Shown: positions 1-5,723, numbered from the stretch's first letter. The stretch: 5,723 nucleotides of DNA from Candidatus Omnitrophota bacterium (GCA_023246985.1 JAHFHJ010000051.1:1-5723); one strand, 5' to 3'. Notes: generated by a model not told the origin, from the letters alone. Numbers and translations: made by a program.

Positions 1-268
1 CGCGAACTCCGCGGAACCCCGCGGAATTCGTATGGACTTCAACCTCCGGAAAATGAGCGCTCTTCAGGATCGCCGTTTTGTTCTTTTGGGAATACCACCC
101 CAGAACGGGATGATGTTCGATCCAGATATTTTCCGGGGCCTGGACCCAACTCAGCCGCGGTTTTTCCTGGAATTTCACGCGATCGATTCCGACCACACGT
201 AAGACAAATTCGCCGAGCGTGAACGCGAAGATCAGCGAAACTAACGCGATCAAAAGATTCTTCTTCAT
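1..268 (-). CDS. Membrane-anchored SGNH/GDSL-hydrolase-like protein, N-terminal fragment
   Basis: The frame opens at ATG 268-266 and runs without a stop off the left edge, giving 89 residues of a longer protein. An in-frame TGA lies just upstream, so this ATG is the first possible one. A GGAG (274-271) sits only 2 bases before it, closer than usual. Residues 2-4 are lysine, lysine, asparagine, and residues 5-19 are hydrophobic (LLIALVSLIFAFTLG), a signal anchor that would leave the rest outside the cytoplasmic membrane. After it come HHPVLGWYSQKN (about 52-63) and HTNSAGFRG (about 80-88). In my recollection this aromatic 'lGW' plus 'N..GfRg' layout is common at the start of membrane-anchored SGNH/GDSL hydrolases found beside glycan genes. 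The catalytic GDS and DxxH blocks would lie outside the window, so activity cannot be confirmed. It is transcribed divergently from the glycosyltransferase at 388. Confidence 0.7.
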   Translation of the reverse strand, partial: MKKNLLIALVSLIFAFTLGEFVLRVVGIDRVKFQEKPRLSWVQAPENIWIEHHPVLGWYSQKNKTAILKSAHFPEVEVHTNSAGFRGVR

Positions 269-351
269 AACTCCAGGCCATCAAACGATTAAAGGTGATA
301 GACCCCAGACAAATTGGTGTTCAGGTTAACAGAAATCGAGTGAGCCGGCAA

Positions 352-380
352 TTGACTTTCCGTCAGAAAAACATTAATCT
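352..380 (+). promoter_or_regulatory. Candidate sigma70-type promoter for the 388-1113 glycosyltransferase
   Basis: TTGACT (352-357, five of six matches to the -35 consensus) is followed by a 17-base spacer and TAATCT (375-380, three of six matches to the -10 consensus). An overlapping ATTAAT (373-378) matches better at 4/6 but leaves a 15-base spacer. The -10 box ends 7 bases before the ATG at 388, so transcription would begin at or next to the start codon. This agrees with the absence of a Shine-Dalgarno sequence there. It is a sequence match only, and the -10 is weak. Confidence 0.35.
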
Positions 381-387
381 TGCGCCC

Positions 388-1113
388 ATGAATTCTAACC
401 CGTTCATCAGCTTCATTACACCGGTCTATAACGAAGAAGAGAATATCGCAAGGATGCTCGCGAACCTTTTCGCCATTCTGAAAGCCCATCCGGAATGGAA
501 CTGGGAAGTCATTCTTATCGAGGATGGCAGCCGGGACAAGACCCGCGAGGTCCTCCAGACCGAAACCCCAAAATATCCAAATACTCAGCTCCTGATCCAT
601 GAAAAAAACCAGGGCTATACTTGCTCGCTCAAGGACGGGATTGCGGCTGCTCGCGGCCAATATCTGATGTATGTCGGCGCGGACGAAGAGTTTGACTCCT
701 CCGAAATTCCCAAATTCGTGGAGGTCCTCCGCAAAGGTGAAACCGACGTGCTCTTGGGCGTGCGTTGGCAAAGAAACGCCTATCAGCTTTTCCGATTTTT
801 TCTTTCGGTGATCTACATTTTCACGTTGAATTATCTTTTCAAGATCCGCATCAACGACTACAACTGGTCGCAGGCCTGGAGCCGGAAAGTCCTCGACCGG
901 ATCGATCTGACCTCGAAATCACTCTTTGTTCTGCCCGAGATCATCGTGAAGGCCCACGATCTCGGTTTCCGCATCAAAGAGATTCCCTCCAACCACCGCG
1001 GCCGGCAATGGGGAAAATCCTCGGTCAATATGAAAATCATGGGTTTTGCCCTCTGGGAAGGTCTGAAGTTCTGGGGATACCGCCGCTCGAAGCATTACAA
1101 GGCCGGGAAGTAA
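388..1113 (+). CDS. Family 2 glycosyltransferase (polyprenyl-phosphate sugar synthase-like)
   Basis: A 241-residue GT-A fold protein expected to move a sugar from a nucleotide donor to a lipid phosphate or glycan acceptor at the inner face of the membrane. Visible landmarks are FITPVYNEEENI (about 9-20), the nucleotide-binding ILIEDGSRDKT (42-52), NQGYTCSLKDGIAAARG (74-90) and the DxD region VGADEEF (96-102). A C-terminal EIIVKAHDLGFRIKEIP and the HRGRQWGKSS stretch resemble the dolichol-phosphate-mannose synthase group. The usual first aspartate of DxD is glycine here (G97-A98-D99), which may change metal binding. A short hydrophobic stretch (FFLSVIYIFTLNYLF) may be a re-entrant or peripheral helix; no C-terminal membrane anchor is seen. 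ATG 388 is preferred: family similarity begins six residues after it, and the upstream GTG at 295 would add 31 unremarkable residues across the candidate promoter. No Shine-Dalgarno precedes it. The exact sugar and acceptor cannot be told. Confidence 0.88.
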   Translation: MNSNPFISFITPVYNEEENIARMLANLFAILKAHPEWNWEVILIEDGSRDKTREVLQTETPKYPNTQLLIHEKNQGYTCSLKDGIAAARGQYLMYVGADEEFDSSEIPKFVEVLRKGETDVLLGVRWQRNAYQLFRFFLSVIYIFTLNYLFKIRINDYNWSQAWSRKVLDRIDLTSKSLFVLPEIIVKAHDLGFRIKEIPSNHRGRQWGKSSVNMKIMGFALWEGLKFWGYRRSKHYKAGK

Positions 1114-1129
1114 GAATCAAAACTGGGTT

Positions 1130-1690
1130 TTAGGCTTGGATTTGCGTGTCGCGCATAAGGTCGGCGCCGACGGAGAGGGCCTTTTCGTTAACATAGATCA
1201 GGTCTTTGCGGAGCCCCTTGAACACCTTCCCAAGAACTTTGACCGCACTCGCCATTTTCACAATACCGGTTTTCTGGATCGCGGCACCGAGCATGATCAT
1301 GTTCGTCACGCGCTCATTGCCGATCTCACGGGCGATTTGTGTCGCGGGAATCTGGATGATCCGGCCGGTGGTTTGGGCTGGATCCACCCGGCTCACTTGA
1401 GAAGAGTCGATAAAAAAAAGCCCGTCGGGACGCGTCTTCGTCTTGAATTTTTCATAAGCGGCCTGACTTAATACAAATCCAAGCGTTGCCTCATCGATGA
1501 TCGGACAATCGATCTCCTGATCCGAGATAATCACAAAGCTGTGAGAGGCGCCGCCGCGGACCTCCACGCCATAGGAGACCATGCCGAGAATATGACGACC
1601 CTCCTCCAGCGCGGCATGGGCGAGAATGTTCCCCGCCAGCACCACGCCTTGTCCCCCGAAACCCGCAACGAAGATCTTTTCTTCTATCAT
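1130..1690 (-). CDS. korC: 2-oxoacid:ferredoxin oxidoreductase, gamma subunit
   Basis: This 186-residue protein is the pyruvate/ketoisovalerate oxidoreductase gamma (POR catalytic) domain at its normal full length. In related enzymes the gamma subunit contributes to CoA binding and holds the alpha and beta subunits together. The diagnostic glycine-rich GFGGQG is at 10-15, followed by SYGVEVRGGASHSFVIIS (39-56) and DCPIIDEATLGFVLSQ (61-76). It is the last gene of a three-gene operon. Its ATG (1690-1688) overlaps the TGA of the beta gene (1689-1687) in an ATGA junction, so reinitiating ribosomes may supply it; no strong Shine-Dalgarno is visible. Its TAA (1132-1130) lies 16 bases from the stop of the converging glycosyltransferase, with no convincing terminator between. 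The symbol follows kor naming; vorC-like or porG-like would be equally fair because substrate choice is not readable from this subunit. Confidence 0.92.
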   Translation of the reverse strand: MIEEKIFVAGFGGQGVVLAGNILAHAALEEGRHILGMVSYGVEVRGGASHSFVIISDQEIDCPIIDEATLGFVLSQAAYEKFKTKTRPDGLFFIDSSQVSRVDPAQTTGRIIQIPATQIAREIGNERVTNMIMLGAAIQKTGIVKMASAVKVLGKVFKGLRKDLIYVNEKALSVGADLMRDTQIQA

Positions 1691-2418
1691 CCGTCCGCAT
1701 CTCTGAATTTTTTGATCGGAAAATAGCCTGCCATCTCATTTCCCACGAACTGACACGCTTCTTTCCCGCCCATTTTCCAATGGGTGGGACACATCGAAAG
1801 GACTTCCACAAATGAGAAACCCTTTCCTTCGATCTGATTTTGAAAGGCCTTGCGGATGGCCTGTTTAGCCCGCTGCATATGAGGGGCGTCATGCACGGCG
1901 ACTCGCTCGATAAAAACAGGGCTCGCCAGCGTTTCGAACATTTCGCAGATCCGTAAAGGCGCTCCGGTCTCAGTCGCCATTCTTCCTTTCGGAGTGGTAA
2001 TAGTTTGCTGCCCAATCAACGTCGTAGGCGCCATCTGTCCCCCGGTCATCCCATACACGGCGTTGTTGATGAAGATCATGGTGATGTTTTCGCCCCGATT
2101 CGCGCAGTGAATCGTTTCCGCAAGCCCGATCGAAAGAAGATCTCCATCCCCGCCATAGGCAAACACGATATTATCGGGCCGCATCCGTTTGATCCCCGTG
2201 GCGACTGCCGGGATCCTTCCGTGAGGACATTCGATGATATCGCAGTTGAAATAGTCATAAAGGAGCACGGCGCATCCGACCGGCGCGGTCCCGATCGTGC
2301 GCTCCCGAATTCCAAGTTCGTCCATCACTTCGCCGATAATGCGCTGGGCGATCGTATGCCCGCAAACAGGGCAATAGTGCATCCGCCCGGGTCGGATGGT
2401 TTTTTCTTCGGCATTCAT
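1687..2418 (-). CDS. korB: 2-oxoacid:ferredoxin oxidoreductase, beta subunit (TPP-binding)
   Basis: A 243-residue cytoplasmic subunit that binds thiamine pyrophosphate and, in relatives, the proximal [4Fe-4S] cluster. The TPP motif begins at G90-D91-G92 and closes at N118-N119 (IFINNAVYGMTGGQ). Cysteines 16 and 19 (YCPVCGH), 49 (PVGC) and 210 (SMCPTHW) stand where two-subunit 2-oxoacid oxidoreductases ligate their single cluster. TAPVGC, HGRIPAVATGIKR and IEGKGFSFVEVLS are further family blocks. The start is taken as ATG 2418-2416, which forms an ATGA overlap with the alpha gene's TGA (2417-2415). A GGAGG at 2433-2429 stands 10 bases upstream. The same frame stays open further upstream to about 2655, but those residues are read through the alpha gene and do not look like this family. 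The sequence resembles the beta partner of VorB-type alpha subunits, so 2-oxoisovalerate or 2-oxoglutarate is likelier than pyruvate. This is inference. Confidence 0.93.
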   Translation of the reverse strand: MNAEEKTIRPGRMHYCPVCGHTIAQRIIGEVMDELGIRERTIGTAPVGCAVLLYDYFNCDIIECPHGRIPAVATGIKRMRPDNIVFAYGGDGDLLSIGLAETIHCANRGENITMIFINNAVYGMTGGQMAPTTLIGQQTITTPKGRMATETGAPLRICEMFETLASPVFIERVAVHDAPHMQRAKQAIRKAFQNQIEGKGFSFVEVLSMCPTHWKMGGKEACQFVGNEMAGYFPIKKFRDADG

Positions 2419-3509
2419 CGCTTCGCAACCTCCAAGATCTCCGCCAAAAGTTCCTTGGGCTTGGGGTACCACCCGCCGCCCCGGCCCATAAAATCGATCC
2501 GCGGCCTTAGATCCGTTCCGAAAAACGCAAGTTTGACATCCTCGATCATTTGCCCCTGGCTCATTTCGACCACCAGGAGCTTCTGGCAACGGACAGCGAC
2601 AGCTCTGAGAGCCAGTGCGGGAAAAGGCCAAAGCGTGATAGGGCGAAAGAGACAAGCCTTGATGCCGCGTTCACGGGCTTTCTTCACGGCCCAGTGCGCG
2701 ATCCTCGCAGGCGTTCCGTAGGCCACCACGGCGATCTCGGCATCCTCCATATCGCAGGCTTCGGAAAGCTGAAGCTCCCGAGTGATCCTATCGTACTTCG
2801 CCTGAAGCTCTATGTTCTTTGCTTCCAGAGCATCCTTTTTTTGAAGATAAAGCGTTTGAATCACATTGGGTTTTCTGCCCTCACAGCCCGTAAGGGCCCA
2901 ATCTTTAGGTACCGGTTTGTCGTGGGGACTGAGTTCGCGGAATTCGATCGCTTCCGCCATCTGTCCCAAAATACCGTCCGCCAGAAGCATCACGGGATTG
3001 CGGTAATGATCGCCGAGATCGAAAGCCCGGATCGTGAGGTCATACATCTCCTGAACGGACCAAGGCGCTAAAACAATAAGGCGATAATCTCCATGTCCGC
3101 CGCCGCGCGTCGCCTGGAAATAATCCGCCTGAGAGCCATCGATATTTCCAAGGCCCGGTCCCCCGCGCATAATATTCGCGATAAAACACGGGATCTGGGC
3201 CGCGGCAATAAAGGAAAGGGCTTCCTGCATCAGACTGATCCCGGGACTTGAGGAAGAGGTCATGGCCCGCGCTCCGGTCGAAGCAGCGCCGAAGACCATA
3301 TTGATCGCGGCAAGTTCTGATTCCGCCTGGAGAAAAACGCCGCCCGCGGCCGGAAGCGCCTGCGCAAGGTACTCGCTCACCTCATTCTGGGGCGTGATCG
3401 GGTAACCCGCGTAGAAACGACATCCCGCCCGGATCGCGGCCTCCGACATCGCCACATTCCCCATCACAAGTGTTTTTTCAGTTTCCATAGGAATTCTTTG
3501 ATTGGCCAT
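2415..3509 (-). CDS. korA: 2-oxoacid:ferredoxin oxidoreductase, alpha subunit (VorB/KorA type)
   Basis: A 364-residue alpha subunit for CoA-dependent oxidative decarboxylation of a 2-oxoacid, with electrons passed to ferredoxin. The N-terminal domain (about 14-190) has MGNVAMSEAAIRAGC, YPITP (36-40), FLQAESELAAINM (59-71) with the conserved glutamate used in TPP activation, and TSSSSPGISLMQE (84-96). MRGGPGLGN (114-122) and GGGHGDYRLIVLAP (136-149) follow. A charged linker (about 217-250, YLQKKDALEAKNIELQAKYD) may be helical. The second domain (about 257-364) starts AEIAVVAYGTPAR. The GHGDYRLIVLAP and GDGILGQM-like (here ADGILGQM) text is what I associate with VorB (3-methyl-2-oxobutanoate) rather than pyruvate enzymes; vorB is an equally good symbol. 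The first of two nearby ATGs (3509; next in frame at 3488) is used, though neither has a clear Shine-Dalgarno. It is the first gene of the operon, behind a 151-base leader. Confidence 0.92.
   Translation of the reverse strand: MANQRIPMETEKTLVMGNVAMSEAAIRAGCRFYAGYPITPQNEVSEYLAQALPAAGGVFLQAESELAAINMVFGAASTGARAMTSSSSPGISLMQEALSFIAAAQIPCFIANIMRGGPGLGNIDGSQADYFQATRGGGHGDYRLIVLAPWSVQEMYDLTIRAFDLGDHYRNPVMLLADGILGQMAEAIEFRELSPHDKPVPKDWALTGCEGRKPNVIQTLYLQKKDALEAKNIELQAKYDRITRELQLSEACDMEDAEIAVVAYGTPARIAHWAVKKARERGIKACLFRPITLWPFPALALRAVAVRCQKLLVVEMSQGQMIEDVKLAFFGTDLRPRIDFMGRGGGWYPKPKELLAEILEVAKR
2429..2433 (-). promoter_or_regulatory. Ribosome binding site GGAGG for korB
   Basis: GGAGG on the minus strand lies inside the last codons of the alpha gene, 10 bases before ATG 2418. 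It is the best Shine-Dalgarno among the oxidoreductase genes and supports choosing 2418 over the longer open frame. The spacing is slightly long. Confidence 0.6.
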
Positions 3510-3546
3510 CGCAAGCCCACCGAAGGGGGCGCGGCAATCTGTTGTT

Positions 3547-3584
3547 TGGGGATGGCTGCCCCCAGCCGCTTCGCTTTGCGAAGC
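3547..3584. repeat. Two abutting hairpins in the gap before the oxidoreductase operon
   Basis: GCTTCGC (3568-3574), loop TTT and GCGAAGC (3578-3584) form a perfect 7-base-pair stem. Directly beside it, GGCTG (3554-3558) pairs with CAGCC (3563-3567) across a CCCC loop. TGGGG (3547-3551) can instead pair with CCCCA (3560-3564), which excludes the GGCTG stem. No run of T follows on either strand, so this is not a standard intrinsic terminator. It could be a structured leader of korA, a degraded terminator of the upstream glycosyltransferase gene, or a copy of an extragenic palindrome. Confidence 0.55.
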
Positions 3585-3629
3585 AAACCGGCAAGAGTCG
3601 CAATGTGCCTATAACGCAGCATTTTCGCT

Positions 3630-3657
3630 ATTCTACGGAAAGTCTCGGTCAAAACAA
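3630..3657 (-). promoter_or_regulatory. Possible promoter for the oxidoreductase operon
   Basis: On the minus strand TTGTTT (3657-3652) is separated by 16 bases from TAGAAT (3635-3630), which matches the -10 consensus at five of six positions. The -35 is poor. A second -35-like TTGACC (3652-3647) overlaps it but is only 11 bases from TAGAAT. Transcription from here would give a leader of roughly 115 bases including both hairpins. The presence of a 151-base gap after a run of overlapping genes favours an independent promoter somewhere in this interval. Confidence 0.25.
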
Positions 3658-3660
3658 CAT

Positions 3661-5358
3661 CTAAGAACGGATACGGTAAACGCTCACGGGGTAACCGCCG
3701 CGCACGCGCGGCAAAATATCGTTCCAAAGAAAAGGCCCGCCGGTCATGGTAAGTCCGTCATGAAGCGTCAGATCGCCGGCATCGCGGTACGGCGAGAATG
3801 TCATGATGCGATCTGCATTCGCCAAAAGCTCCGCATAAAAGGGATCCTCTTTCGGGCGCAGGGCATCGACCAAAAACACATATTCGATCCCCTCTTGTTG
3901 CAAGGTTTTCACATCGAAGGGAATGCGCGGCTCATCGAATAAAAATCCGGACTCCCCCGGCGCTTGGCTCAAGAAGAAGAGTTCGAATGAAGGCTGCTGT
4001 GGGTGAGATAGAAGCGCGTCAATCCGGCGGATCTTTGCGGCGGATTGGAATCCCGTTTGCGCCTGGAATCTTTTATGCTCGAGCTGTTTTAAAGAAAAAG
4101 CCAAGCGGGGCATATAAAATCCCCAGTCCAAGGCCAAGCGACTCCCGTTCGGAATGCCGCTTTCCGCCCAATCCTTTGCGACTGTTCTCACATCCGGTTT
4201 TGACATAAGCCGATCCCAATGGACCGTTTTGAGGACCGAGGGCAGAACCGCGAAAGGAATCAGGATCCAGAACAGGAGATTGGATCTTTTCCTCAACTTC
4301 GTGAGGCACTGAACGGCGAGAATCATCATGAACGGTAGGAGCGGAAGGACATAGCGGTCGTACGGCTGCCCGAACCGGCAAAGAACGGCGTAATAGCCGA
4401 ACACAAACACTGCAACCGCTTGGGACATGAGATCTCTTCCCCAAAGGGCTCTGAAAGCCCCCAGAAGCGCTAAAACGAGCATCGGCCACCCCATAGCCCC
4501 GGCCAGCGAATAAGTCAAATGGTGGAACCATGGAAATCCCCCGCTATTGGCGCTCGACTGCGCGGCGATCTCCTTCATGAAAAAAGAATAGTCCAGGATC
4601 GCATAGAGATTCAGCGCGAAGAATATTGCAATCGCCGTCATGCCTGCGAGGCTCCAGGACGGGACCCATCGTTTCCATGGAACAGTTCGAAAGCATATCC
4701 AGAAATACGGGATCGCGAGAAAAACCCCGTTGTACTTTACGGCCGTCGCAAGACCGATCGCAACACCCGCGCATAAATGCAAGGAGACAGACCCTTTAAT
4801 GCTTTCAGAGGGTCTATCCCCTTCAGCAATGCGGAGGATAACCCCAAAACCCAACAAAAGGACAAAGATGAGCGGGATATCGGCATAGATGTAATGCGAA
4901 TCGCGGACATGGAGAAAATTGACCGCGAGAAAGAAGCTCGCCCACAAAGCCGTCGTTTCACCGGAAAGTCGTTTTACGATCCGATAAAGGACATAAACCG
5001 AAGCGGTGCCGAGAAAAGCTCCAAAAATAATGCGCGCGATCAGATAAAACGAGGACGGATCAGAAAAAAAGAGGCGTTCGAATTCCCCCAGGGTATGAAA
5101 AAAGCCCGTTCCCCGGCCGAGGACATAATAGACGCCATAGCAGATAAAAAGCAGCTCGCTGACCAGAGGCGGGATTTTGAAGAAATGCGGGTTCAGATCC
5201 CCCATCCCGTAAGCCAGCGCGTGATTAACAACGATCGGTTCGTCCGCGTGGTAAAGGTAAGGAAGGCCAAAATGAATCCCCCAGAGACGAAGAGCCAGGG
5301 CAAGCGCCAGGATCGCAAGTACGGAAAAGGATCTTGGAGAGATCGCGAAACCTTTCAT
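3661..5358 (-). CDS. GT39/ArnT-like multi-pass membrane glycosyltransferase
   Basis: A 565-residue GT-C type protein that would transfer a sugar from a polyprenyl-phosphate donor onto an acceptor on the outer side of the cytoplasmic membrane. The first helix (about 11-28) is followed by YLYHADEP (35-41), whose D39-E40 matches the catalytic acidic pair in the first outer loop of the PMT_2/ArnT family. HYIYADIP (155-162) carries a second acidic site, then AVKYNGVF (206-213) and RFGQPYDRYVLPLLPF (328-343). I count about ten to twelve hydrophobic helices up to residue 378; the last roughly 185 residues are soluble and probably extracytoplasmic. The start is set at ATG 5358-5356, overlapping the upstream gene's TGA (ATGA); the frame is open 12 more codons, but those lie within the upstream gene. 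Its pairing with a polyprenyl-phosphate sugar synthase-like gene suggests donor and user in one pathway. Acceptor (lipid, polysaccharide or protein) is unknown. Confidence 0.87.
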   Translation of the reverse strand: MKGFAISPRSFSVLAILALALALRLWGIHFGLPYLYHADEPIVVNHALAYGMGDLNPHFFKIPPLVSELLFICYGVYYVLGRGTGFFHTLGEFERLFFSDPSSFYLIARIIFGAFLGTASVYVLYRIVKRLSGETTALWASFFLAVNFLHVRDSHYIYADIPLIFVLLLGFGVILRIAEGDRPSESIKGSVSLHLCAGVAIGLATAVKYNGVFLAIPYFWICFRTVPWKRWVPSWSLAGMTAIAIFFALNLYAILDYSFFMKEIAAQSSANSGGFPWFHHLTYSLAGAMGWPMLVLALLGAFRALWGRDLMSQAVAVFVFGYYAVLCRFGQPYDRYVLPLLPFMMILAVQCLTKLRKRSNLLFWILIPFAVLPSVLKTVHWDRLMSKPDVRTVAKDWAESGIPNGSRLALDWGFYMPRLAFSLKQLEHKRFQAQTGFQSAAKIRRIDALLSHPQQPSFELFFLSQAPGESGFLFDEPRIPFDVKTLQQEGIEYVFLVDALRPKEDPFYAELLANADRIMTFSPYRDAGDLTLHDGLTMTGGPFLWNDILPRVRGGYPVSVYRIRS

Positions 5359-5723
5359 CGCGAATGAAGGCTGCGGATCCTCAGGACATCCCAAAGCATC
5401 ACGAGAGGATCCCAGAGGACCCGGACGCGGCTTTGCGCGGAATTGCGCCAGATCACGGGAAGTTCCAAAAGACGAAATCCAAGTTTTTGCGCGAGAAAAA
5501 CGATTTCCACATCAAAACTAAATCCCTCGAGTTTTTGAAGGCCGAAAAGTCTCCGGGCGGCTTCGCGCCGAAAGCATTTGAACCCGCACTGCGAATCGTG
5601 GATCCCTTTGAACGCGAAGAAGCGGGCGATGGAATTAAAAACTTTCCCCATGGCCTCTCGGAGAGCATTCTGATGGATCATGACCTGGGAGCCCGGAAGC
5701 GCCCGCGAACCGATCACGACATC
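5355..5723 (-). CDS. ALG5/DPM1-like family 2 glycosyltransferase, C-terminal part
   Basis: The frame is open from the right edge to TGA 5357-5355, giving 122 residues from the C-terminal part of a longer enzyme. It begins DVVIGSRALPGSQV, continues through an R..M.K.FN.I.R helix (about 23-37) and reaches IHDSQCGFKCFRREAA (about 41-56). EGFSFDVEIVFLAQKLGFRLLELPVIWRN (about 66-94) follows, then SRVRVLWDPLVMLWDVLRIR. The SQCGFK and FSFDVE blocks with the preceding GSR are hallmarks of dolichyl/polyprenyl-phosphate beta-glucosyltransferases, which load a hexose from a nucleotide sugar onto the lipid phosphate. The catalytic N-terminal half, with its nucleotide and DxD sites, lies beyond the window. 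No C-terminal membrane helices are present, unlike some relatives. The stop codon overlaps the start of the GT39-like gene by ATGA, so the two are probably made together and the lipid-linked sugar made here is the likely donor for that enzyme. Confidence 0.88.
   Translation of the reverse strand, partial: DVVIGSRALPGSQVMIHQNALREAMGKVFNSIARFFAFKGIHDSQCGFKCFRREAARRLFGLQKLEGFSFDVEIVFLAQKLGFRLLELPVIWRNSAQSRVRVLWDPLVMLWDVLRIRSLHSR

Noticed and set aside
2..30. CCGCGGAA direct repeat near the left edge
   Set aside because: It falls in the codons of the conserved NSAGFRG segment and is explained by coding sequence.
39..284. 81-codon minus-strand frame at the left edge
   Set aside because: It is out of frame with the SGNH-like gene, which has a signal anchor and a recognisable NSAGFRG block, and its own protein looks random.
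295..387. GTG start giving the plus-strand glycosyltransferase 31 extra residues
   Set aside because: The extension has no family similarity, covers a promoter-like sequence and has no well-spaced Shine-Dalgarno. ATG 388 starts just before the conserved core.
2005..2721. 238-codon open frame on the plus strand opposite korB and korA
   Set aside because: It lies wholly antisense to two well-recognised genes, its protein is rich in Arg, His and Pro without any domain I recognise, and the opposite strand explains the openness.
3568..3584. Rho-independent terminator of the GT39-like gene
   Set aside because: The stem is perfect but no T-run follows on the minus strand, where GGCTGGGG comes next.
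3464..3727. 87-codon minus-strand frame spanning the gap before korA, checked as a possible delta ferredoxin subunit
   Set aside because: It overlaps both neighbouring genes in another frame, is arginine-rich and has no iron-sulfur cysteine motif.
4777..5367. 196-codon highly charged open frame on the plus strand
   Set aside because: It is the mirror of the membrane helices of the GT39-like gene; hydrophobic codons read antisense give Lys, Glu, Asp and Arg. No start signal or domain supports it.

Overview
The window is a piece of a bacterial chromosome, probably from an anaerobe. It carries six protein-coding genes, two of them cut by the window edges. The 2-oxoacid:ferredoxin oxidoreductase genes point to low-potential, ferredoxin-based metabolism. 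The glycosyltransferases use polyprenyl-phosphate-sugar type chemistry for envelope glycans. Tight packing, moderately GC-rich coding and this gene mix would fit an uncultured lineage such as Omnitrophota or Elusimicrobiota, but that placement is a guess from gene style and not from a marker gene. I see no rRNA, tRNA, CRISPR array, insertion sequence or phage gene.

Layout. Positions 1-268 (minus) hold the N-terminal part of a membrane-anchored protein resembling SGNH/GDSL hydrolases. A 119-base divergent gap follows, with a candidate plus-strand promoter close to the next start codon. Positions 388-1113 (plus) encode a family 2 glycosyltransferase. It converges, with only 16 bases between stop codons, on a three-gene minus-strand operon (3509 down to 1130). 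That operon encodes the alpha, beta and gamma subunits of a 2-oxoacid:ferredoxin oxidoreductase of the VorB/KorA kind. A 151-base gap with two abutting hairpins and a possible promoter separates it from an upstream minus-strand pair. The pair is a GT39/ArnT-like membrane glycosyltransferase (5358-3661) and, overlapping its start, the C-terminal part of an ALG5/DPM1-like family 2 glycosyltransferase (5723-5355).

How the genes work together. The right-hand pair fits a donor-and-user arrangement: the family 2 enzyme would load a sugar on polyprenyl phosphate, and the multi-pass enzyme would transfer it on the outer face of the membrane. The oxidoreductase would oxidatively decarboxylate a 2-oxoacid (branched-chain 2-oxoacid or 2-oxoglutarate) with CoA, thiamine pyrophosphate and ferredoxin. 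Its ferredoxin-like delta subunit is not present here. All three same-strand gene junctions inside the two minus-strand clusters are four-base ATGA overlaps, indicating translational coupling. I found no convincing undescribed system. The points most worth a second look are the missing delta subunit, the possible leaderless start of the plus-strand glycosyltransferase with its altered DxD site, and the structured leader before the oxidoreductase operon.
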